A stretch of DNA of 64,000 bases from Parapristionchus giblindavisi (lineage: Eukaryota; Nematoda; Chromadorea; Rhabditida; Diplogasteridae): positions 434,001 to 498,000 of the forward strand of contig CALSFV010000045.1 of the NCBI GenBank assembly GCA_943737045.1, read 5' to 3'. Positions 33,001 to 44,891 of this stretch are shown in pieces. Within the stretch, counting starts at the first letter, position 1; the number at the start of each line of letters is the position of its first letter. Below the pieces are notes generated by a model, which had not been told where the DNA came from, made no database searches, and saw only the letters and a list, made by a program, of their open reading frames with translations. Position numbers and translations under genes: made by a program.

Positions 33001-36000
33001 CAAGATAGATTTTCAGCAACACCCATGTTGTTATATATCATTTGAAATTGCAAAAAATTCTGAATAAGATAGAGCTCAGTTCACGTCGATCTATAAGCTT
33101 TCACACCTGCTACATTGACCGAAGTGTACATTTTGGCTCAAAATAATTCATGACAAGATAGATTTTCAGCAACACCCATGTTGTTTTATATCATTTGAAA
33201 GAGCAAAAAATTCTGAATAAGATAGAGCTCAGTTCACGTCTATCTATAAGCTTTCACACCTGCTACATTGACCGAAGTGTACATTTTGGCTCAAAATAAT
33301 TCATGACAAGATAGATTTTCAGCAACACCCATGATGTTATATATCATTTGAAAGAGCAAAAAATTCTGAATAAGATAGAGCTCTGTTCACGTCGATCTAT
33401 AAGCTTTCACACCTGCTACATTGACCGAAGTGTACATTTTGGCTCAAAATAATTCATGACAAGATAGATTTTCAGCAACACCCATGTTGTTATATATCAT
33501 TTGAAAGAGCAAAAAATTCTGAATAAGATAGAGCTCAGTTCACGTCGATCTATAAGCTTTCACACCTGCTACATTGACAGAAGTACAAAAGTAACTTTCA
33601 CTCTGATAAGAACAAAACATGTTATGAGACAAAAAATTACAAAGATAACCCATCGTGTGATATACTGGGTGAAAGAGCAAAAAATTCTGAATAAGATAGA
33701 GCTCTGTTCACGTCGATTTATAAGCTTTCACACCTGCTACATTGACCGAAGTGTACATTTTGGCTCAAAATAATTCATGACAAGATAGATTTTCAGCAAC
33801 ACCCATGTTGTTATATATCATTTGAAAGAGCAAAAAATTCTGAATAAGATAGAGCTCAGTTCACGTCGATCTATAAGCTTTCACACCTGCTACATTGACC
33901 GAAGTGTACATTTTGGCTCAAAATAATTCATGACAAGATAGATTTTCAGCAACACCCATGTTGTTATATATCATTTGAAAGAGCAAATAATTCTGAATAA
34001 GATAGAGCTCAGTTCACGTCGATCTATAAGCTTTCACACCTGCTACATTGACCGAAGTAGAAAAGTAACTTTCACTCTGATAAGAACAAAACATGTTATG
34101 AGACAAAAAATTACAAAGATAACCCATCGTGTGATATACTGGGTGAAAGAGCAAATAATTCTGAATAAGATAGAGCTCTGTTCACGTCGATCTATAAGCT
34201 TTCACACCTGCTACATTGACCGAAGTGTACATTTTGGCTCAAAATAATTCATGACAAGATAGATTTTCAGCAACACCCATGTTCTTATATATCATTTGAA
34301 AGAGCAAAAAATTCTGAATAAGATAGAGCTCAGTTCACGTCGATCTATAAGCTTTCACACCTGCTACATTGACCGAAGTGTACATTTTGGCTCAAAATAA
34401 TTCATGACAAGATAGATTTTCAGCAACACCCATGTTGTTATATATCATTTGAAAGAGCAAAAAATTCTGAATAAGATAGAGCTCAGTTCACGTCGATCTA
34501 TAAGCTTTCACACCTGCTACATTGACCGAAGTGTACATTTTGGCTCAAAATAATTCATGACAAGATAGATTTTCAGCAACACCCATGTTGTTAAATATCA
34601 ATTGAAAGAGCAAAAAATTCTGAATAAGATAGAGCTCTGTTCACGTCGATCTATAAGCTTTCACACCTGCTACATTGACCGAAGTGTACATTTTGGCTCA
34701 AAATAATTCATGACAAGATAGATTTTCAGCAACACCCATGATGATATATATCATTTGAAAGAGCAAAAAATTCTGAATAAGATAGAGCTCAGTTCACGTC
34801 GATCTATAAGCTTTCACACCTGCTACATTGACCGAAGTGTACATTTTGGCTCAAAATAATTCATGACAAGATAGATTTTCAGCAACACCCATGTTGTTAT
34901 ATATCATTTGAAATTGCAAAAAATTCTGAATAAGATAGAGCTCAGTTCACGTCGATCTATAAGCTTTCACACCTGCTACATTGACCGAAGTGTACATTTT
35001 GGCTCAAAATAATTCATGACAAGATAGATTTTCAGCAACACCCATGTTGTTTTATATCATTTGAAAGAGCAAAAAATTCTGAATAAGATAGAGCTCAGTT
35101 CACGTCTATCTATAAGCTTTCACACCTGCTACATTGACCGAAGTGTACATTTTGGCTCAAAATAATTCATGACAAGATAGATTTTCAGCAACACCCATGA
35201 TGTTATATATCATTTGAAAGAGCAAAAAATTCTGAATAAGATAGAGCTCTGTTCACGTCGATCTATAAGCTTTCACACCTGCTACATTGACCGAAGTGTA
35301 CATTTTGGCTCAAAATAATTCATGACAAGATAGATTTTCAGCAACACCCATGTTGTTATATATCATTTGAAAGAGCAAAAAATTCTGAATAAGATAGAGC
35401 TCAGTTCACGTCGATCTATAAGCTTTCACACCTGCTACATTGACAGAAGTACAAAAGTAACTTTCACTCTGATAAGAACAAAACATGTTATGAGACAAAA
35501 AATTACAAAGATAACCCATCGTGTGATATACTGGGTGAAAGAGCAAAAAATTCTGAATAAGATAGAGCTCTGTTCACGTCGATTTATAAGCTTTCACACC
35601 TGCTACATTGACCGAAGTGTACATTTTGGCTCAAAATAATTCATGACAAGATAGATTTTCAGCAACACCCATGTTGTTATATATCATTTGAAAGAGCAAA
35701 AAATTCTGAATAAGATAGAGCTCAGTTCACGTCGATCTATAAGCTTTCACACCTGCTACATTGACCGAAGTGTACATTTTGGCTCAAAATAATTCATGAC
35801 AAGATAGATTTTCAGCAACACCCATGTTGTTATATATCATTTGAAAGAGCAAATAATTCTGAATAAGATAGAGCTCAGTTCACGTCGATCTATAAGCTTT
35901 CACACCTGCTACATTGACCGAAGTAGAAAAGTAACTTTCACTCTGATAAGAACAAAACATGTTATGAGACAAAAAATTACAAAGATAACCCATCGTGTGA

Positions 36001-39000
36001 TATACTGGGTGAAAGAGCAAATAATTCTGAATAAGATAGAGCTCTGTTCACGTCGATCTATAAGCTTTCACACCTGCTACATTGACCGAAGTGTACATTT
36101 TGGCTCAAAATAATTCATGACAAGATAGATTTTCAGCAACACCCATGTTCTTATATATCATTTGAAAGAGCAAAAAATTCTGAATAAGATAGAGCTCAGT
36201 TCACGTCGATCTATAAGCTTTCACACCTGCTACATTGACCGAAGTGTACATTTTGGCTCAAAATAATTCATGACAAGATAGATTTTCAGCAACACCCATG
36301 TTGTTATATATCATTTGAAAGAGCAAAAAATTCTGAATAAGATAGAGCTCAGTTCACGTCGATCTATAAGCTTTCACACCTGCTACATTGACCGAAGTGT
36401 ACATTTTGGCTCAAAATAATTCATGACAAGATAGATTTTCAGCAACACCCATGTTGTTAAATATCAATTGAAAGAGCAAAAAATTCTGAATAAGATAGAG
36501 CTCTGTTCACGTCGATCTATAAGCTTTCACACCTGCTACATTGACCGAAGTACAAAAGTAACTTTCACTCTGATAAGAACAAAACATGTTATGAGACAAA
36601 AAATTACAAAGATAACCCATCGTGTGATATACTGGGTGAAAGAGCAAAAAATTCTGAATAAGATAGAGCTCTGTTCACGTCGATCTATAAGCTTTCACAC
36701 CTGCTACATTGACCGAAGTGTACATTTTGGCTCAAAATAATTCATGGCAAGATAGATTTTCAGCAACACCCATGTTGTTATATATCATTTGAAAGAGCAA
36801 AAAATTCTGAATAAGATAGAGCTCAGTTCACGTCGATCTATAAGCTTTCACACCTGCTACATTGACCGAAGTGTACATTTTGGCTCAAAATAATTCATGA
36901 CAAGATAGATTTTCAGCAACACCCATGTTGTTATATATCATTTGAAAGAGCAAAAAATTCTGAATAAGATAGAGCTCAGTTCACGTCGATCTATAAGCTT
37001 TCACACCTGCTACATTGACCGAAGTACAAAAGTAACTTTCACTCTGATAAGAACAAAACATGTTATGAGACAAAAAATTACAAAGATAACCCATCGTGTG
37101 ATATACTGGGTGAAAGAGCAAAAAATTCTGAATAAGATAGAGCTCTGTTCACGTCGATCTATAATGTTTCACACCTGCTACATTGACCGAAGTGTACATT
37201 TTGGCTCAAAATAATTCATGACAAGATAGATTTTCAGCAACACCCATGTTGTTATATATCATTTGAAAGAGCGAAAAATTCTGAATAAGATAGAGCTCAG
37301 TTCACGTCGATCTATAAGCTTTCACACCTGCTACATTGACCGAAGTACAAAAGTAACTTTCACTCTGATAAGAACAAAACATGTTATGAGACAAAAAATT
37401 ACAAAGATAACCCATCGTGTGATATACTGGGTGAAAGAGCAAAAAATTCTGAATAAGATAGAGCTCTGTTCACGTCGATCTATAAGCTTTCACACCTGCT
37501 ACATTGACCGAAGTGTACATTTTGGCTCAAAATAATTCATGACAAGATAGATTTTCAGCAACACCCATGTTGTTATATATCATTTGAAAGAGCAAAAAAT
37601 TCTGAATAAGATAGAGCTCAGTTCACGTCGATCTATAAGCTTTCACACCTGCTACATTGACCGAAGTGTACATTTTGGCTCAAAATAATTCATGACAAGA
37701 TAGATTTTCAGCAACACCCATGTTGTTATATATCATTTGAAAGAGCGAAAAATTCTGAATAAGATAGAGCTCAGTTCACGTCGATCTATAAGCTTTCACA
37801 CCTGCTACATTGACCGAAGTACAAAAGTAACTTTCACTCTGATAAGAACAAAACATGTTATGAGACAAAAAATTACAAAGATAACCCATCGTGTGATATA
37901 CTGGGTGAAAGAGCAAAAAATTCTGAATAAGATAGAGCTCTGTTCACGTCGATCTATAAGCTTTCACACCTGCTACATTGACCGAAGTGTACATTTTGGC
38001 TCAAAATAATTCATGGCAAGATAGATTTTCAGCAACACCCATGTTGTTATATATCATTTGAAAGAGCAAAAAATTCTGAATAAGATAGAGCTCAGTTCAC
38101 GTCGATCTATAAGCTTTCACACCTGCTACATTGACCGAAGTGTACATTTTGGCTCAAAATAATTCATGACAAGATAGATTTTCAGCAACACCCATGTTGT
38201 TATATATCATTTGAAAGAGCAAAAAATTCTGAATAAGATAGAGCTCAGTTCACGTCGATCTATAAGCTTTCACACCTGCTACATTGACCGAAGTACAAAA
38301 GTAACTTTCACTCTGATAAGAACAAAACATGTTATGAGACAAAAAATTACAAAGATAACCCATCGTGTGATATACTGGGTGAAAGAGCAAAAAATTCTGA
38401 ATAAGATAGAGCTCTGTTCACGTCGATCTATAATGTTTCACACCTGCTACATTGACCGAAGTGTACATTTTGGCTCAAAATAATTCATGACAAGATAGAT
38501 TTTCAGCAACACCCATGTTGTTATATATCATTTGAAAGAGCGAAAAATTCTGAATAAGATAGAGCTCAGTTCACGTCGATCTATAAGCTTTCACACCTGC
38601 TACATTGACCGAAGTACAAAAGTAACTTTCACTCTGATAAGAACAAAACATGTTATGAGACAAAAAATTACAAAGATAACCCATCGTGTGATATACTGGG
38701 TGAAAGAGCAAAAAATTCTGAATAAGATATAGCTCTGTTCACGTCGATCTATAAGCTTTCACACCTGCTACATTGACCGAAGTGTACATTTTGGCTCAAA
38801 ATAATTCATGACAAGATAGATTTTCAGCAACACCCATGTTGTTATATATCATTTGTAAGAGCAAAAAATTCTGAATAAGATAGAGCTCAGTTCACGTCGA
38901 TCTATAAGCTTTCACACCTGCTACATTGACCGAAGTGTACATTTTGGCTCAAAATAATTCATGACAAGATAGATTTTCAGCAACACCCATGTTGTTATAT

Positions 39001-39586
39001 ATCATTTGAAAGAGCAAAAAATTCTGAATAAGATAGAGCTCAGTTCACGTCGATTTATAAGCTTTCACACCTGCTACATTGACCGAAGTGTACATTTTGG
39101 CTCAAAATAATTCATGACAAGATAGATTTTCAGCAACACCCATGTTGTTATATATCATTTGAAAGAGCGAAAAATTCTGAATAAGATAGAGCTCTGTTCA
39201 CGTCGATCTATAAGCTTTCACACCTGCTACATTGACCGAAGTGTACATTTTGGCTCAAAATAATTCATGACAAGATAGATTTTCAGCAACACCCATGTTG
39301 TTATATATCATTTGAAAGAGCAAAAAATTCTGAATAAGATAGAGCTCAGTTCACGTCGATTTATAAGCTTTCACACCTGCTACATTGACCGAAGTGTACA
39401 TTTTGGCTCAAAATAATTCATGACAAGATAGATTTTCAGCAACACCCATGTTGTTATATATCATTTGAAAGAGCGAAAAATTCTGAATAAGATAGAGCTC
39501 AGTTCACGTCGATCTATAAGCTTTCACACCTGCTACATTGACCGAAGTGTACATTTTGGCTCAAAATAATTCATGACAAGATAGAT
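30079..39586 (+). repeat. Two-monomer satellite, plus-oriented block
   Basis: Same monomers, now on the plus strand. Long runs of type A are broken by B at irregular spacing of 321 (B+A) or 474 bp (B+A+A). A segment of about 1,866 bp is tandemly repeated (units near 33.5 and 35.4 kb), and one of 1,269 bp is repeated (near 36.9 and 38.2 kb). Variant bases such as TTGTTTTATATC or AAATATCAATTG recur in the same order, which marks the higher-order copies. Confidence 0.95.
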
Positions 39587-39590
39587 GTAA

Positions 39591-39992
39591 TGTATACAAT
39601 GGCCGGGTTCTTAAACTTGTGGTTAACACACCAAGACTCGAGATTCCAATCTAAGCTTTATCTCCAACTTCAACCACAATTAAAGAATATTTGGTGACGG
39701 GAGACTTACTTAAAAGGGAGGTGTGAGTGATGGGGAGAAATAGGACGAGGAGAGAAGAGCAGGGAAGACCAAATGAAAGAGGCATAAAGCCTCTATTTAT
39801 ATGCAATACTAATTAAATTAAAATGATAAGAAAGACAAGAACAGGGTAACCTAATTATAAAACAAAGAAAGTACAATATGGTGCAGAAATCATTCTAATA
39901 CAAGGGAAAGGGGTTTAGGGGTCGAAAGGCGAAAAGGGGAATAGGGGAGGCGGTTAGCCTGGGGTGTATGGAGATAGGGTGTATCCCTAACA
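39591..39992 (-). mobile_element. Solo LTR-like insertion, copy 1 (402 bp)
   Basis: On the minus strand it begins TGTTAGGGATACACCC, ends CCATTGTATACA (TG...CA), and contains TATAAATAGAGGC, a good promoter TATA. There is no ORF. GTAA separates it from the satellite on the left, and no target duplication is seen. The flanks overlap instead: 51 bp of satellite, from CATTGACCGAAG to AGATAGAT, stand on both sides. Confidence 0.7.
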
Positions 39993-40823
39993 CATTGACC
40001 GAAGTGTACATTTTGGCTCAAAATAATTCATGACAAGATAGATTTTCAGCAACACCCATGTTGTTATATATCATTTGAAAGAGCGAAAAATTCTGAATAA
40101 GATAGAGCTCAGTTCACGTCGATCTATAAGCTTTCACACCTGCTACATTGACCGAAGTACAAAAGTAACTTTCACTCTGATAAGAACAAAACATGTTATG
40201 AGACAAAAAATTACAAAGATAACCCATCGTGTGATATACTGGGTGAAAGAGCAAAAAATTCTGAATAAGATATAGCTCTGTTCACGTCGATCTATAAGCT
40301 TTCACACCTGCTACATTGACCGAAGTGTACATTTTGGCTCAAAATAATTCATGACAAGATAGATTTTCAGCAACACCCATGTTGTTATATATCATTTGAA
40401 AGAGCGAAAAATTCTGAATAAGATAGAGCTCTGTTCACGTCGATCTATAAGCTTTCACACCTGCTACATTGACCGAAGTGTACATTTTGGCTCAAAATAA
40501 TTCATGACAAGATAGATTTTCAGCAACACCCATGTTGTTATATATCATTTGAAAGAGCAAAAAATTCTGAATAAGATAGAGCTCAGTTCACGTCGATTTA
40601 TAAGCTTTCACACCTGCTACATTGACCGAAGTGTACATTTTGGCTCAAAATAATTCATGACAAGATAGATTTTCAGCAACACCCATGTTGTTATATATCA
40701 TTTGAAAGAGCGAAAAATTCTGAATAAGATAGAGCTCAGTTCACGTCGATCTATAAGCTTTCACACCTGCTACATTGACCGAAGTGTACATTTTGGCTCA
40801 AAATAATTCATGACAAGATAGAT
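39993..40823 (+). repeat. Satellite segment between LTR copies 1 and 2
   Basis: A and B monomers in plus orientation. It restarts at CATTGACCGAAG directly after the LTR. Confidence 0.9.
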
Positions 40824-40827
40824 GTAA

Positions 40828-41229
40828 TGTATACAATGGCCGGGTTCTTAAACTTGTGGTTAACACACCAAGACTCGAGATTCCAATCTAAGCTTTATCT
40901 CCAACTTCAACCACAATTAAAGAATATTTGGTGACGGGAGACTTACTTAAAAGGGAGGTGTGAGTGATGGGGAGAAATAGGACGAGGAGAGAAGAGCAGG
41001 GAAGACCAAATGAAAGAGGCATAAAGCCTCTATTTATATGCAATACTAATTAAATTAAAATGATAAGAAAGACAAGAACAGGGTAACCTAATTATAAAAC
41101 AAAGAAAGTACAATATGGTGCAGAAATCATTCTAATACAAGGGAAAGGGGTTTAGGGGTCGAAAGGCGAAAAGGGGAATAGGGGAGGCGGTTAGCCTGGG
41201 GTGTATGGAGATAGGGTGTATCCCTAACA
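40828..41229 (-). mobile_element. Solo LTR-like insertion, copy 2 (402 bp)
   Basis: Same length and apparently the same sequence as copy 1, with the same GTAA junction and the same satellite flanks. It arose by the 1,237-bp tandem duplication. Confidence 0.7.
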
Positions 41230-44200
41230 CATTGACCGAAGTGTACATTTTGGCTCAAAATAATTCATGACAAGATAGATTTTCAGCAACACCCATGTTG
41301 TTATATATCATTTGAAAGAGCGAAAAATTCTGAATAAGATAGAGCTCAGTTCACGTCGATCTATAAGCTTTCACACCTGCTACATTGACCGAAGTACAAA
41401 AGTAACTTTCACTCTGATAAGAACAAAACATGTTATGAGACAAAAAATTACAAAGATAACCCATCGTGTGATATACTGGGTGAAAGAGCAAAAAATTCTG
41501 AATAAGATATAGCTCTGTTCACGTCGATCTATAAGCTTTCACACCTGCTACATTGACCGAAGTGTACATTTTGGCTCAAAATAATTCATGACAAGATAGA
41601 TTTTCAGCAACACCCATGTTGTTATATATCATTTGTAAGAGCAAAAAATTCTGAATAAGATAGAGCTCAGTTCACGTCGATCTATAAGCTTTCACACCTG
41701 CTACATTGACCGAAGTGTACATTTTGGCTCAAAATAATTCATGACAAGATAGATTTTCAGCAACACCCATGTTGTTATATATCATTTGAAAGAGCAAAAA
41801 ATTCTGAATAAGATAGAGCTCAGTTCACGTCGATTTATAAGCTTTCACACCTGCTACATTGACCGAAGTGTACATTTTGGCTCAAAATAATTCATGACAA
41901 GATAGATTTTCAGCAACACCCATGTTGTTATATATCATTTGAAAGAGCGAAAAATTCTGAATAAGATAGAGCTCTGTTCACGTCGATCTATAAGCTTTCA
42001 CACCTGCTACATTGACCGAAGTGTACATTTTGGCTCAAAATAATTCATGACAAGATAGATTTTCAGCAACACCCATGTTGTTATATATCATTTGAAAGAG
42101 CAAAAAATTCTGAATAAGATAGAGCTCAGTTCACGTCGATTTATAAGCTTTCACACCTGCTACATTGACCGAAGTGTACATTTTGGCTCAAAATAATTCA
42201 TGACAAGATAGATTTTCAGCAACACCCATGTTGTTATATATCATTTGAAAGAGCGAAAAATTCTGAATAAGATAGAGCTCAGTTCACGTCGATCTATAAG
42301 CTTTCACACCTGCTACATTGACCGAAGTACAAAAGTAACTTTCACTCTGATAAGAACAAAACATGTTATGAGACAAAAAATTACAAAGATAACCCATCGT
42401 GTGATATACTGGGTGAAAGAGCAAAAAATTCTGAATAAGATATAGCTCTGTTCACGTCGATCTATAAGCTTTCACACCTGCTACATTGACCGAAGTGTAC
42501 ATTTTGGCTCAAAATAATTCATGACAAGATAGATTTTCAGCAACACCCATGTTGTTATATATCATTTGAAAGAGCGAAAAATTCTGAATAAGATAGAGCT
42601 CTGTTCACGTCGATCTATAAGCTTTCACACCTGCTACATTGACCGAAGTGTACATTTTGGCTCAAAATAATTCATGACAAGATAGATTTTCAGCAACACC
42701 CATGTTGTTATATATCATTTGAAAGAGCAAAAAATTCTGAATAAGATAGAGCTCAGTTCACGTCGATTTATAAGCTTTCACACCTGCTACATTGACCGAA
42801 GTGTACATTTGGCTCAAAATAATTCATGACAAGATAGATTTACAGCAACACCCATGTTGTTATATATCATTTGAAAGAGCAAAAAATTCTGAATAAGATA
42901 GAGCTCAGTTCACGTCGATCTATAAGCTTTCACACCTGCTACATTGACCGAAGTACAAAAGTAACTTTCACTCTGATAAGAACAAAACATGTTATGAGAC
43001 AAAAAATTACAAAGATAACCCATCGTGTGATATACTGGGTGAAAGAGCAAAAAATTCTGAATAAGATATAGCTCTGTTCACGTCGATCTATAAGCTTTCA
43101 CACCTGCTACATTGACCGAAGTGTACATTTTGGCTCAAAATAATTCATGACAAGATAGATTTTCAGCAACACCCATGTTGTTATATATCATTTGTAAGAG
43201 CAAAAAATTCTGAATAAGATAGAGCTCAGTTCACGTCGATCTATAAGCTTTCACACCTGCTACATTGACCGAAGTGTACATTTTGGCTCAAAATTATTCA
43301 TGACAAGATAGATTTTCAGCAACACCCATGTTGTTATATATCATTTGAAAGAGCGAAAAATTCTGAATAAGATAGAGCTCAGTTCACGTCGATCTATAAG
43401 CTTTCACACCTGCTACATTGACCGAAGTACAAAAGTAACTTTCACTCTGATAAGAACAAAACATGTTATGAGACAAAAAATTACAAAGATAACCCATCGT
43501 GTGATATACTGGGTGAAAGAGCAAAAAATTCTGAATAAGATATAGCTCTGTTCACGTCGATCTATAAGCTTTCACACCTGCTACATTGACCGAAGTGTAC
43601 ATTTTGGCTCAAAATAATTCATGACAAGATAGATTTTCAGCAACACCCATGTTGTTATATATCATTTGTAAGAGCAAAAAATTCTGAATAAGATAGAGCT
43701 CAGTTCACGTCGATCTATAAGCTTTCACACCTGCTACATTGACCGAAGTGTACATTTTGGCTCAAAATTATTCATGACAAGATAGATTTTCAGCAACACC
43801 CATGTTGTTATATATCATTTGAAAGAGCAAAAAATTCTGAATAAGATAGAGCTCAGTTCACGTCGATCTATAAGCTTTCACACCTGCTACATTGACCGAA
43901 GTACAAAAGTAACTTTCACTCTGATAAGAACAGAACATGTTATGAGACAAAAAATTACAAAGATAACCCATTGTGTGATATACTGGGTGAAAGAGCAAAA
44001 AATTCTGAATAAGATAGAGCTCTGTTCACGTCGATCTATAAGCTTTCACACCTGCTACATTGACCGAAGTGTACATTTTGGCTCAAAATAATTCATGACA
44101 AGATAGATTTTCAGCAACACCCATGTTCTTATATATCATTTGAAAGAGCAAAAAATTCTGAATAAGATAGAGCTCAGTTCACGTCTATCTATAAGCTTTC

Positions 44201-44595
44201 ACACCTGCTACATTGACCGAAGTGTACATTTTGGCTCAAAATAATTCATGACAAGATAGATTTTCAGCAACACCCATGTTGTTATATATCATTTGAAATT
44301 GCAAAAAATTCTGAATAAGATAGAGCTCAGTTCACGTCGATCTATAAGCTTTCACACCTGCTACATTGACCGAAGTGTACATTTTGGCTCAAAATAATTC
44401 ATGACAAGATAGATTTTCAGCAACACCCATGTTGTTTTATATCATTTGAAAGAGCAAAAAATTCTGAATAAGATAGAGCTCAGTTCACGTCTATCTATAA
44501 GCTTTCACACCTGCTACATTGACCGAAGTGTACATTTTGGCTCAAAATAATTCATGACAAGATAGATTTTCAGCAACACCCATGATGTTATATAT
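41230..44595 (+). repeat. Satellite segment up to the first LTR retroelement
   Basis: Plus-oriented A and B monomers. Three B monomers recur at 474-bp spacing (42,871, 43,345, 43,819). The last bases, TATAT at 44,591-44,595, are the target duplication of the retroelement. Confidence 0.93.
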
Positions 44596-44815
44596 TGTTA
44601 TATCCGAAGTGTGGTGTAGATAAGACGAAGACGTAGTAAAGCTACTAGCTTTATTATATAGACGAGATATGAGAGAGGGGACTAGGGAGTGACCACTAGA
44701 TGGGGTTAGAGAGGAATGGAATGAATGGATTGACCAGACATTCTTTCTCGTATACAAAGGATGGAAATATTATGTATATATAATTAGATATGGAAATTAG
44801 GGTATATACATAACA
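44596..44815 (-). repeat. 3' LTR of copy 1 (220 bp)
   Basis: On the minus strand it starts TGTTATGTATATACCC and ends GGATATAACA. It contains CTATATAATAAAGC, where a TATA-like word overlaps an AATAAA polyadenylation signal. Similar to the eye to the 5' LTR at 47,635-47,854. Confidence 0.9.
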
Positions 44816-44830
44816 CCTCCCCCTTAAGAT
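44816..44830 (-). promoter_or_regulatory. Polypurine tract of copy 1
   Basis: The minus strand reads AAGGGGGAGG directly upstream of the 3' LTR, where plus-strand DNA synthesis starts in LTR elements. The same tract follows the left LTR at 51,789 and 59,999. Confidence 0.8.
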
Positions 44831-44891
44831 GGGACATCTTACAATAAATTGGGGTTACGAGAAAACAATACAAACAAATCAATAGGACCAC

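Larger units (their letters stand above)
39591..42064. repeat. 1,237-bp tandem duplication containing LTR plus satellite
   Basis: The solo LTR and the following monomers at 39,591-40,827 recur at 40,828-42,064. Matching points lie 1,237 bp apart (for example 39,591/40,828 and 40,075/41,312). The LTR was therefore copied with its satellite context. Confidence 0.8.
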
